Shown here: positions 20,450-31,293 of the stretch, piece by piece
Numbering within the stretch: position 1 is the first letter of the stretch
How the letters are laid out: each line of letters starts with the position of its first letter
NCBI GenBank assembly: GCA_000310025.1
Contig: FN648151.1
Span: 124,001 to 188,000, forward strand
Direction: 5' to 3'
Length of the DNA stretch: 64,000 bases
From: Ectocarpus siliculosus
Lineage: Eukaryota > Sar > Phaeophyceae > Ectocarpales > Ectocarpaceae
Program-made: the position numbers and the translations under genes
Notes under the pieces: generated by a model
Database searches by the model: none
Told to the model about the DNA's origin: nothing
Seen by the model: only the letters and a program-made list of their open reading frames with translations

Positions 20450-23400
20450 ATGGAGAGGGAGCAGGCGGTTAGGGAGCAAGTGGCGAACCGTGGCCTGATG
20501 GGAGACAGCTGGGTTCCCACAGACGCCTCGGAGCAGCAGCTGGACGACTCCTTCCATCCTGACACCTTTGTCAATGTTGGGTGAGGACTCCTTATTATTT
20601 CTTTCCACATCATCCTTTTTACTCTTGTAGAGAGACAAACACACACACACACGTAGTGGGGTCGATGCTAATAATACAAACACACACGTGGGTAGTGCCG
20701 CTCTGCCTCCATCTGAGCTTTCTGAGCTTCGGTCGCTACACCTTGTTTCGGTGGCGATAGGTATGGTCTTGGTGTGCCATTCACCGCTTCCAAAGCTTGT
20801 CATGTACATTCCTCAGATGCAACATCAGCGTCTTCCCTCGCTACTCCTTTCTTGTGTTTTTGTCCGAGTGATACACTGAGACACGGCCGTATTCATCACC
20901 TTTGATCTCCGTCTCGTGTTGAGCGACCGTTCTTGAGAACGTGTCTGCAGGAACATGTGCAGCAAGGCTGATAACACGGGATTGTTGTGGCTGGAACCTC
21001 GTTATTGTTGTAATTCTTACAGAATGCTCGGACGGCCTGACTCCCCTGATGGTATGTTCACGTCGTATGTAGACCATTGCGATCCGCGATCTCCCCGTCC
21101 TCCTGCTCCTCCTCCGAATCGTACCAGGAACTTTCTCAGCTCTCAAGAGTCCAGCGAACGGGCGCGGTCGACCTCTGAGACCTCCAGCCAGACCCCCCCC
21201 CCCGCCACCATCGCCAGCGTGTCCACAGTTACCCATGTGGTGGACCCGTCGGCACCGCTGACGTCTCTTCTTTCCGGCGGCAGCCGTGCCGGCCGCATCG
21301 TCCTCGGGCTGCTGGCGGTTGTGGTGATGCTGCTTGGGACTAACGCCTACTCTTACAATCAGAGTCGCGCTTGGAAGGTGCACACAAAGCTGTCTATACA
21401 ATGGCGAAAAAAGCAAATTGTGAGATCGGTACAAATTGCGGTTGGTTGAGGTTGGAGATCCTGCTGGGAACTAACGCCTACTCTTAACAATCAGAGTCGC
21501 GCTTGGAAGGGGAACACAAAGCTATCTAAAATGGCAAAAAAAAAAAAAAAAGTGCTGCTGGCAGTTGTTGTGATCAACGCCTACTCTTACTATCAGAGCC
21601 GCGCTTGGCGGGTGCACGCAAAGGCATCAAAAGGGAAAACAAAAATAAAAATTGAAAGATTGGTACTGCCGCCGTGAGCGACTGGGTTGCGTTGGATGGC
21701 GGCAGGTGTGTGCTATGAACAGTGGTTGATGTGGGACGAAATGCCCGTGTTTTTCCCGCGATTCGCAGGCCGAAACCTCATCATTGCGAGAGAAGGTCGG
21801 CAAGCTTGAGGCCGCCGCCCGCACCTCGGCAAGCAAACCAACGTGGTCCACAAGCACCTCCTCGACCACCTGCCCTGGGAGCCAGCTCATTGACACGTGC
21901 TGGTTTAAGGTGAGGTTACCGCCATTCAGTCGCGGGGGACAGACTGCTGCTGTAGTGATTGTCAAAGAAAGAACAGACTTCCCATCTTGGTAGTCGTAAG
22001 AGAAACCCGTATTTGGCTGTGCGTATTTTCGTTGTACTCCGTGCGAGTAAACAAGAAGGCAGTGGTGATTTAGAGATCGAGAAACAACACAAACAACGAG
22101 CGCGTCACCTGGAGTAGAAACCAACAACAACAACAACAACAACAGCAGCAGCAGCACTGCCAGTGGTTTTGCATATTGATTGATGATTCCAATCCCCTTT
22201 TTCAAGGTCTTTGACGGTATGATTCCAAGCGCCGATTCGATTAATCAATAGCGTGCCGCATCCACCCCACCACAGCTGCCCACGCGACCGTCACTAAATA
22301 CATTTTGTTCCGTTTCGCGTCAAGGGACCAAGTCTCGGTGGGACTGAGGATCCCTTAGACGACCAATTCGCGTGTGCACGCATCATCACGACGGAAGCGC
22401 CTTAACGTGCGTGCACATCCCGTCATCACAAGGCCCATCATGTATGCTGCCAACCTTTTGTCACGGGCGAGATCATGTACGATGTGTGTTGTGTCCCTGT
22501 TGGTGCCACGCGTTGTCATGGCGCTTGGCGCTCTTATTTTACAAGGTGGGGTGGGGCGACTGCGCCAACGAGGCGCTGGAGGACCCCGTAAAGCCCATCG
22601 AGGACGCCTTTCGCTTCGCTTTGGATTCCGCTTCTGGGGTCATCGGCGCCGTAACAGAAACCTTCGCGAGTGACATGAGCCAGGTACTTGTCGGCCAGGC
22701 ATACTGTAGGTATAGCCGTCCCTCGGCTAAGGACGCGCATGACTTTTCGGTAAAATAGGTGTCCTTTTGCCGGGGAATCAAGATTGATGCCCCCCCTTTA
22801 CGTTGTACGTCTTGCGGGACACCATGCCTGTGAAGAACAATGTGTCCTCGATCGGGGGGAGTGTCCTTACAATGGTGTCCTTGAACTGAGGGACGGCTGT
22901 ACTTGTTTACTTATTCACGGTCCGCTCTCACGAAGAGCGCATACCGTGGGAGGGGAATGCGGTTGGCGTGCTCTTGTTGGTGCATACCTTGGTGGTTAAT
23001 CGTTGGACGATTTGACCGGACATCCCGGTCGGCCGGGGATCGGGTACTCTCAAGAGAATTCATGCAACGTGGCACGTTGCGTATGTACATGTATCCCTCT
23101 CGGGGAGAACGTGAGCCGGGGTGCTTTTTTTCCTGCCCAGTTGGGGAGGGGGGGGAGGGGGTGTTCATTTTCTTGCTGACATAAGTCTAATGGCCATTGG
23201 CCACGCATCCTGAGACGCGGCGCGATTCCGATTGCTACACGTAGTGTGGAGATGTAATCACCGTCTTCATGCCTTGGCCGTGTCCTGCTCGAGCATTTGT
23301 TGCCTGTTTTGTTCCCTCCTTTGGCGTGTTGTCGCCCGCGTGGTTCTCCTTACGAAGCTGTAGTGTTCTACAATTGTCAACTTTGCCAATTTTATTTATG

Positions 23401-24096
23401 ATCACCTAGATGATTTGTCGAACGCGTGCCGAAAGATGTAGTCCGGCACCCAGAATAGACGGCATTAAAACGCGCAAAAAGAACACCATCCGCACTTGGT
23501 ACAACGTGGTTGCCTTCTTTAGTACTGTCAATCTCCATCTCCAGGATCCCCACGCAAGAAGACCGCAGACTGTTTTAGTCCCCGGCGACCCTATCTTTAC
23601 TTTCGTTGTGTCGCCGCGGGAGCCGCGGCTCTGCGTTCCCCTTGCACCAGAACGGTTGACAAAAGCGTTGTCCTGAACCAATCGAAGTCAATATCGATGA
23701 TTGACACAAATGGCTTTGGAGGTGGTGTCGCGTTTGGCCGTGCAATAAACGGGCCCACTGAAATACAGTACCCCAGCGCTGTACCGCCCGTGGTCCACTC
23801 GGAGGAATCGAACCCTCTCCTGCGTGCGACCAAACAACGTCGAACAACGCCCTCATCGATTGTAGTTGGCGTCGTACCCCCCACACTGCGCGCTCGTGCG
23901 TCTCTCGACAATGCCTCTCTCATCTCTCTCGGAATGTCAACCTTTTGCCCCTTCCTTTTGAGCTGTTCTAATGGCCGGAGATCGGTGACGCCCCCCACTC
24001 CGTTGTTGTTTGTTTGTGTCCTACTACCGCCCCTTCCCCTGCTGGCAGGTTTGTGATGCGGTGCGCGCCTTCGGCTCGTACCTCTTCGAACAATAA
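20450..24096 (+). CDS. Unrecognised single-pass membrane protein, five exons
   Basis: Exons are 20450-20580, 21023-21377 (or 21128-21377, as both acceptors keep frame), 21769-21909, 22546-22683 and 24049-24096, giving 270 or 235 residues. The N-terminal part is hydrophilic and Ser/Thr/Pro-rich. One strong membrane segment (RIVLGLLAVVVMLLG) lies at the end of exon 2. It is followed by a short coiled-coil-like helix (SSLREKVGKLEAAAR), a segment with TCPGSQLIDTCWFK and GDCANEALEDP that places four cysteines after the membrane, and a short tail SYLFEQ. There is no signal peptide, so a type II or tail-out topology is possible. No family is recognised. The end of exon 2, including its splice donor, is repeated twice more in the following intron. 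Confidence 0.65.
21310..21660 (+). repeat. Three tandem copies of an exon end and splice donor
   Basis: The segment CTACTCTTACAATCAGAGTCGCGCTTGGAAGGTGCACACAAAG and its flanks occurs at about 21310-21418, 21461-21550 and 21553-21660. The first is the real exon end with its GT donor. The second has lost the donor GT and its reading frame. The third keeps a frame (AVVVINAYSYYQSRAWR) and a GTGCAC donor. Confidence 0.9.
22121..22155 (+). repeat. (CAA)n(CAG)n microsatellite
   Basis: About seven CAA units are followed by four CAG-type units, within an intron of the membrane-protein gene. Confidence 0.9.
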
Positions 24097-26253
24097 CGCC
24101 TGGCCTTCTTGTTGCTTCGCTATCTTCGGCATTTCGCTCGGCACAACAATCCGCGCACGAACCACGAAAACGAGGGCATCACTCTTGGTTAAATTATAAT
24201 AGCGCGACGTTGACGCTTAACAGGAGAAACCTGATCGTGTTTTGTCTCGTCTGTTCTTTTTACCGTGCGGGCGGGGCTGGCGAGCCTCAGTTCCAACAGG
24301 AGGCATCTGTTATAGTGTAGAGTTAATTGTTTGCTTTTTTGGTTCGTCATGCAAAATGAAGCATGGCGTGCCTTTGGTCGACAGAGCTCCTCTACAGGAG
24401 TTGATCACGTGTCTCACAATACACAAAACTACTGTGTTTTTCAAGGCTTTTGGTTTAGCGCCGTCCCGTGGGGACTTCGAATCGCTTGTCCATTTCATGT
24501 ACTAAGAATCTCGCAGCAGAAGGTGTCACTTTTAGCTACATTTTCATGCACAGCTGCTCCTGTTGGCAAAATGTGTTCAAATCGTTTTTTATTTGGGGGG
24601 AGGGGGGTCGTGGACACGCATGGCAAGCATCGGTCAACACACCTGCGTGAAGGTTTGTCCTTGCCCGGCCCCGTTTTACTGACGCGATGTGTCAGTCCCC
24701 CGTGTTGTATGGTTTTGTAGAGTCAGCAGGCTTTTCGGGGGGATGAGTTGCTTCCTCCTGAAGTATAGTGTGGCGTTGTGTCCCGTTGTGTGTTCTAGTC
24801 TATTTATTGGGTATGTATGTTGTGTATGTTGCTCATGAAGGAGAAGGGATCTTAGAACAGATCTTATGAGGACTTGTATGATAGGTAGCGCTCGGCAAAG
24901 AGTGCATTGGAGTAGCTATGCGTATATGTACGACACGCCCAAATGTCAGTGTGCGGCCTGGCAACGCGAACATGGCAGTGTGGAGGTTGCTGTGTGGCAA
25001 TATTGAAGGTTCTTGCGTGAACAGCCGCACAACAAGAGGGAGAGCTTGAGCAGGCAGGCACGCCAGATGTTTGTACCCGGGGCTTTGTTGGCGAAATGCT
25101 GCTGTGGGGGAAGGAGGGGGAAGGAGAACGCCACTTACGGAAGGGTAGTGAGAGAGTAGCAGTAGACCAACGTTCCAACGTTGACGGCATGTACATAGGA
25201 GGAGCCATGTGTACGTTGTCAAGCGGGCAGTATGGTTCGTTGCCGTGGTGCAGTACGGGGCCCTCAACCAGCGGCGGCATTTCCAACGAAGCAATGGGGT
25301 CTTACGGTCTCGCATCTTCACAACACACTTACCAACCACCACCGCTATCCTCTCCTTGACCAGAGCAAAGGAACATTACACTCCTCTCAACTCGTCGGAT
25401 AAACCTTGGAAAGGATTTCTTCCAGTTCTTGGTTAGTGGGGGGATACAGAGACAGCGTGTCGATGCCGGAGAACCAGCATCGAGGAACACAGATCGACGA
25501 CTGCCCATGGTAGGGTCGCCTAAGACGAACGGTCTTTTCGCTGAGCGCTTTCGCTTGAGCTAAGGAGTACCGACAACCACAAGAACGCCGCACACGTACT
25601 CTTCAACACAAAGGAAAATGCGTAATCAGCTTCAGAGTGAAAAGAGCAATGGGCTGTGCGTTGTTAATATGTTCGGGGTTTTCCTTCCCCTTCCCCTTAT
25701 TTATTCCTATGAAGCTAGATATGTAGGAGCACTGCTGTCTCCGCGAGCGTTGGGAGTTACCCTGGGTGGTGCAATTAATTATTTCTACGTTAACACAACA
25801 AATAGCAAGCAAGGCAGAAGTGCGCTTTGAGGGAATACCGACTCGAGTGAAGAAGAAACACAGTACGGTGCACTCTAGCGCAAGCTGAGTTACCTCTCTC
25901 GAATATTTTGACCGACCGTTCCGCTAACCAACCCCATCTCGAGCATCTGTTGGCTCTCAAACCTCGTCTCGCTTGCTCTCCAACCCATCCGTAGGATCAA
26001 AACCCAACAATCGGTCTCTCTCAACAACGGGCATTATTATTGCACTTAGCTTCTCTCTCTATAGTCCCACATACACCTGTACCTCATCAGCTCAACCGGG
26101 TCTTGAAAGCTGCAGGGAAACGGAAAAAGCCATCCCTTCTGTCCAGCGGGCCAACTTAAGCAACAGCAGCGCACGGACGGTGGCAGCCACCAAACCTACA
26201 AAAATACAAGTCTGTCCGCGCTAAACTCTCGCATGCAAGGAGCAGCGACTCCC
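24097..26253. other. Intergenic between convergent genes
   Basis: No supported exon was found. A frame of about 170 codons on the minus strand (25342-24833) has no recognisable features and is overlapped by similar frames. The region includes the 3' flanks of both neighbours. Confidence 0.45.
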
Positions 26254-27834
26254 TTATGGTCGTCTGAGAGGCGGCGGCGGCGGTGGCGGCCGCGGTCGCT
26301 CCGGCGGCGGCTCCGCTCCCGCCGTTGCGAAGGGCTTTCCGTCCGCGGCGCTGAGCTCGTACAGCTCGCGCTCGATCTGGTCCGGGTTGTTCAGCTGCGA
26401 CCCGGGGCAGTGGACCCTCGCCGCCGCGTCGTAGGCCCGCGCGGCGTCGAACTCGCTGTCGAACACCCCCAGGTACTTCTGCTTCCGGTCCACGTAGATT
26501 ACGGCCCTCCACGTCCCCGCCGGGGTGATGCACACGCCCTTGAAGCTCGACTGGCCGGGGGGACCCCGCCGGACCCACCAGTCCTTCTTGCGCTTCTTGG
26601 GCTTGGGGGCCTTGGGGGCCTTGGGGGCCTTGGCCTTAGTCTTCGCCGCCATCGACTTTGCCACCTTCGATCTCGCCGCCTTCGATTTCGCCGCCCTGGG
26701 TTTTGCCGCCGTTTGCGGGGTCTTGGCCCCCGGCGGTGCGGCTCCCGTCTTCGAGGCTGCTGGCGCTGCGGTATGCGCGAGATCGGGAGAAGGACTAGCG
26801 TTCGTTGCGGTCACCGCCGCTGATGCCGCTGCCGGCACCGTCTGCACGGCGGCTCCGGCGTAGATGTCGCGCGCGGTGGGTCCGGCCGGCGACGGAGGCC
26901 GGAGCGGCGGCGGCGGCGGCGATGCGGCGGGGACGACGGGCGGCGACGGGGTCGATTCCGGCATACGCACAAAGTCGATCATCCTCATTCGTGGAGGGCC
27001 AGTAGCGGCGACTGCGGAGGAAGGGGCGGCGGCGGCGGCGGCGGCAGGTGGCTCCTGGCTCGCTTCGACCGTTACAGCGTTGTCCGTTGGAGCGGCAACG
27101 TTTTTCGTCATCGAGAACCCAGGCAACGACACGGCGCCGGCCCCTACGGCTACCGGCGCGCTTCCCGACCCCGGCGCGTCGTCTACGGGGACGTGCGGCA
27201 GCGTCCTCAGAGCCCGACATGCCGCCACAATATCCCGGTTCCCGAAGTACGCGTCGGTTCTCCCCCCGGCGCAAGACCCGTCAGGAGGCGGCGCCCCCCG
27301 CGGACCTCGCTCGGAAGCGCCACAACCCCGAACCATTGCAGACGGAGATGAATATGGCGCCACGGAAGCGGCGACCGTGGATCGGTGCTGGGCGGTGTCG
27401 CTGGCGCTGGTGGCAACGGCGGCGGTGGTATTTGGCGCCGCTGGCTCGGATTTCTTCAGCTCGAGGTTGACAGCGCCCATTAGCACATCCCACCCGGAGG
27501 CTTCGGGATCCTGCGGAGACGCGTGTTGCGCGCCAACACCGCCGCGGTGCCCTGACGACGATGCACGACCGGTAGCGCCTGCAGCTGATTGTGCGGCTTT
27601 CGCCGCCACGTCGTGCCCTGACGACGCAACGCGACTAGTAGCGCCTGGTGCTGCTGCTGCTCCTGGTGGTGGCGGGAAAGCCGGAGGAGAAGGGGCTCTA
27701 GACTCTACGGTAGTCCCGCTACGGCTGACCTGTGGGCGTGGGCCGTCCCGTGGGTTTCCCGTCATGGCGGGGGGAGCTGCACCCGACATTATGCGAGCCC
27801 TCGTGCACCGCTGGATACGCCCGCACCCGATCAA
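26254..27834 (-). CDS. AP2/ERF-domain protein, single exon
   Basis: A 526-codon frame on the minus strand has one AP2-type DNA-binding domain near its C-terminus (about residues 429-482, bases 26389-26550). Visible are SSFKGV, the WRAVIYVD strand, KYLGVFDSEFDAARAYDAAARVHC and a final LNNP, matching the beta-sheet plus AARAYD helix of the family. A Lys/Pro/Ala-rich basic stretch (KAPKPKKRKK) just before it is a likely nuclear localisation signal. The remaining 400 residues are Ala/Pro/Ser low complexity. AP2 domains bind DNA and are expanded in stramenopiles; a role as transcription factor is inferred. The start is uncertain, as an in-frame MSGAAPPAMTG lies 15 residues downstream. The frame ends in a poly-Pro tail. 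Confidence 0.85.
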   Translation of the reverse strand: MIGCGRIQRCTRARIMSGAAPPAMTGNPRDGPRPQVSRSGTTVESRAPSPPAFPPPPGAAAAPGATSRVASSGHDVAAKAAQSAAGATGRASSSGHRGGVGAQHASPQDPEASGWDVLMGAVNLELKKSEPAAPNTTAAVATSASDTAQHRSTVAASVAPYSSPSAMVRGCGASERGPRGAPPPDGSCAGGRTDAYFGNRDIVAACRALRTLPHVPVDDAPGSGSAPVAVGAGAVSLPGFSMTKNVAAPTDNAVTVEASQEPPAAAAAAAPSSAVAATGPPRMRMIDFVRMPESTPSPPVVPAASPPPPPLRPPSPAGPTARDIYAGAAVQTVPAAASAAVTATNASPSPDLAHTAAPAASKTGAAPPGAKTPQTAAKPRAAKSKAARSKVAKSMAAKTKAKAPKAPKAPKPKKRKKDWWVRRGPPGQSSFKGVCITPAGTWRAVIYVDRKQKYLGVFDSEFDAARAYDAAARVHCPGSQLNNPDQIERELYELSAADGKPFATAGAEPPPERPRPPPPPPPLRRP

Positions 27835-29145
27835 TCAAGCGAGGCCAAGATGGGTTCGAACAGCACGAACTCTGACAGTCTGGAGCACGCAAAAATACAA
27901 AGGGGACGGGGTATAGGGGAAGGTAGGCGGGTTGTGGTAGTAGGTCATTCAAGGAACCTCTGGTGCTGTGTGCCACTGTGTACGTCGGGAGTATCGACAA
28001 AAACGAGTGCCTTTCGTTTTCCGAAAGGTCTTGAGGGAATAGCGGAGCGTGTATGAAGACACACGGGTGGCAGAAAAGTGGCTGACAGAAATATTTCTGC
28101 CAGTTGTTGCGGATAGCTGCACGTTGTGCCGATCTTCTGAGAGAAAATCAGCAGTGTAGTCTCAAGTGGTCTCTGCAATAAAACAACCGGGTTGTTGAAC
28201 GATGGAACTGATGTACTCCGTGGTAGGGTTGGGATGTGTTTCCCAAACTATTCACCAGTAATGCCAGGTAGGTACCCTGAGGGAGGGTGTTTGCGTACAC
28301 TTCCTTCAAGCTATGCGTATGTTCGAGTCTGTCTACAAGCCGCATTTACCACAGCAGTGCCATCTCATCTGCTGCAAGCTGTATGGTACAGAGTTGCAAG
28401 TTTTCTTATTGGTTCGTTGAGGTTCGCTAGGCTCTCCGAGTCAAAAACGCCTCAGCTGTGCGAGCTGTTGAGCTTGGCAAACATCGCAACTGGCAGGTAG
28501 CAGCCACCTGTGGGCCGGGCCTGCCACCTGCTTTTTTTTTCATCTTGCATCGCCCCCGGCGATAGCGCCGCCGTGCTTTCATGAGCACACTCAAGCGGAT
28601 CCGTGCTTGTATCGTGTATCGATGTGTGCTGCCGGTTGTGAGTGGGTCCAGATTCCCGCCGCCTGACGCCCCCAATAAAGACTCGACGGGTACGTGGTAT
28701 CATCACCCTCAATCCAGCGTAAACCAAACGTGCACATAGGCCATAGACACCGCTGCAGTCGGGAGTCTTACCATTGTCCATTGATCAAAAAGTCTCTTGT
28801 ACATAGAGGTGCTGGGCGGGAGCTGGAACGCTGTACGCTCCACGTCCTGTTTGCTCAAACAACGTCCCCACCTAACGCGCGGGGGTCACACTTCAAGCCA
28901 GCATCGCAAACATACCTTTCCGGGCAACCAAGTATCCTTCCACAGACCTCTTCGCTCCCAATCTCCCTCGGCCTTGCGCTACTCGAGGGTGAACACGGCT
29001 CTGAACTCTGAACGGGGTGGGTGAATATTTGCGTCCCCGGACCAAAATGCCTCCGCTTGGCAGTGGAAACCGTTATTTTTGAATTCTTTGTTGCCGTCAG
29101 CAGCTTCGACAGGCACACGACATAGCACTCTTGCATCGCAAAACC
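27835..29145. promoter_or_regulatory. Intergenic between divergent genes
   Basis: These 1.3 kb separate the AP2 gene (minus) from the lumen-protein gene (plus) and should hold both promoters. No exon or recognisable element was seen. Confidence 0.4.
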
Positions 29146-31293
29146 ATGCGTCTTCACGTTATTCTCGCTGCGCTGGTAGGACCAAGCTGCGTGGAGAGCT
29201 TTGCGGTGCTGTGCACAGCGCCGAGTAGCAGTACATCTCCCGTTTCGACCTCTCTACGATGTCGAAGCACTCGGACGATGATGACGTTGCCCACAGCGGG
29301 GGACTTGAATAGGGCGTTGGGCGCAGTGCTGGTCGGCGGGGCTTTGATAACGGGAGCTATGGACGTGGCTAGGGCAGACGTGTCCATCAGCCCGAGATGT
29401 GAGTTGAGGGTTTGCTTTGCAACGGGGAGTGCGCCACACGGCCTCTGTATCTCTGCCAAAAATGCAGAGAACTGACCCGCCTTTGACATGTTTACACGTT
29501 TTTAACTTTTTCAAACCGCCGCACTGCTGTCGAGCCATTGTAAAGCTTCCACCAGAACACCAGACTCAGACGCTGATCTGCATATCGGCTGTCTGGCATC
29601 TTAGACACATCTATGGCTTCGTAATGTGTCGGGTCGCGAAGAGCGTGCCGGTCGACTTTTCTCAACACGTTTAGACCTCGCCCACGAGACTTACTCGGAG
29701 TATGCACACTACAGACTATGGACGGAGAGAGAGCCGCTGTGCAACACGCCGCCTGTTTTCGCCGCGCCCTCACTAGATCCGCCCTCAACCTTCAGCTACA
29801 TGTATGGGGTCTCTCACTCTTCTTGTATCACACCGGTTGGCATGCAGTGAAGATGTATACATGGCTGCAGCCATTGCTTGGTCTATTTTGTAGTCTACAG
29901 CAGCACACGCGTCTGCTCCATATCCCATCCACCGTGAGCGACACACGAGACTGTCCACCAAACTCCCCCGTGGGCGACATTCGGATACGTTTGGCTGCTC
30001 CTCCGCAAGTCCTACATACCTGTTGTATTTTTCTCGGTTGTGTGCGGTTTCACCGGAAAACGATGGCTTTTCAATGCTGCTACTGCTGGTGCAGGCATCA
30101 CGGGCGAGGGTGCGCAATGCGAGGACTTGGCGGAGGGGAACGAGCTCATCAAGTCTCTGCAGGCCAAGTCGGCGATCTCCAAGGACCGTTACTTCCAGGA
30201 GACCCTTGACACCTACAACGTCCACAATTTTAAAGGCAAGAGGGTCACACGCGCCATGTACAACTACCGCTATGCGCTCAAGGGTTCATGTCGGGGTCTT
30301 CTTTGCCTCAAACAACTGGGCAATTGATCGCCGTAGCTGGAACGTCGCTTTGTATCTTACCTCCGCTGTAATGTAATGATAATGTTGTCCTACTGCTGTT
30401 ACCTTTGCGGCAGCTTCGTTCCGCACGCTCTTTCGTATTGATGGTGCTCCCGAATGTAGCGCAGGAAGTGTCATCCGGGCTTCTCTGTGGTACCGGAACC
30501 GTCCACGACGGTCGAGCACTCTTTCGCGTCTGAGACATTTTAGCCCGTCCATGCAACGCTGTGGGACTTCGAACAATTTACTTTTTTGGCCACCTGTGAA
30601 AGAACCCCCCCCATTGTACAATGTTAATTATACCGCCCTCATACCATCGCCCCCGCGACGGTTACATCACGTGTACGTGCGCAGATTACTTCAAAGCGGA
30701 GAGCAAGCACATGGTGAAACACAACGTAAGTAATATCCATGCATACATGCCGTTGCCTCCTGCAGTCTTACCGATGGAGTACTCTCTTCCCTCACTCTCT
30801 GTCCTGCATGCTGTGATGCGGTAGACGGGTGTAGCATGTCGGCGGGCCGTTGGGTACCATTGTCTTGCATCGATCCATCCAAAGGACGTTTGTTGCTGTT
30901 TGAGACGAAAACACCAGGTTTGTTTTCCCATGCTATACTAACCTAGCCGCGATTGATAGTGGGGCGGACCTGCGTCAATTTCTCGTTCTCCCGTCCTCGC
31001 GTGTTCCTTACAAGCGTTAGCATGGAGTAGCAATGTCATGAACTTCCCTGTTCCATCGTTGGGCTCTCTCTATCTTCCTCCGGCCTCTCTCACGCCTACC
31101 TCTTTATGTGTCTCTCTCTCGCATAAACTATCGTGTTCCCGATGTGGCACGCTGGCAATTTTTGTCGCCGCACGTACGTGTACCAACGTCTGATTGACAG
31201 ACCGGGAAATACGAGATCCTGACGAACGCAGAGTACGCTGCCGCTGAAAAGGCGGGCAAGGTCAGGAACGACGTCTTCCTCGGGGAGGACTGA
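29146..31293 (+). CDS. Predicted thylakoid-lumen protein with tripartite plastid targeting, four exons
   Basis: Exons are 29146-29398, 30095-30235, 30685-30725 and 31201-31293, giving 175 residues. The N-terminus has an ER signal (MRLHVILAALVGPSCVES), then FAV in the position of the stramenopile ASAFAP motif, then a Ser/Thr-rich transit region. A second hydrophobic stretch, LGAVLVGGALITGAMDVARA, ends like a thylakoid lumen signal (ARA|D). The mature part is about 95 residues, charged and helical: GNELIKSLQAKSAISKDRYF, then HNFKDYFKAESKHMVKHN and a Lys/Glu-rich end. The pattern L..L..KS...K-N-F-DYF loosely recalls the PSI subunit PsaN and related small lumen proteins, but the typical PsaN cysteines are missing, so this is only a suggestion. 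The second intron uses a GC donor (AAAG|GCAAG). Confidence 0.75.

Noticed and set aside
23797-23830. tRNA T-arm-like word (GGTTCGATTCCTCC on the minus strand)
   Set aside because: No acceptor, D or anticodon arms could be folded around it.
26864-27916. 350-codon plus-strand frame opposite the AP2 gene
   Set aside because: It is Gly/Ala low complexity without motifs, and the minus strand carries the AP2 domain.
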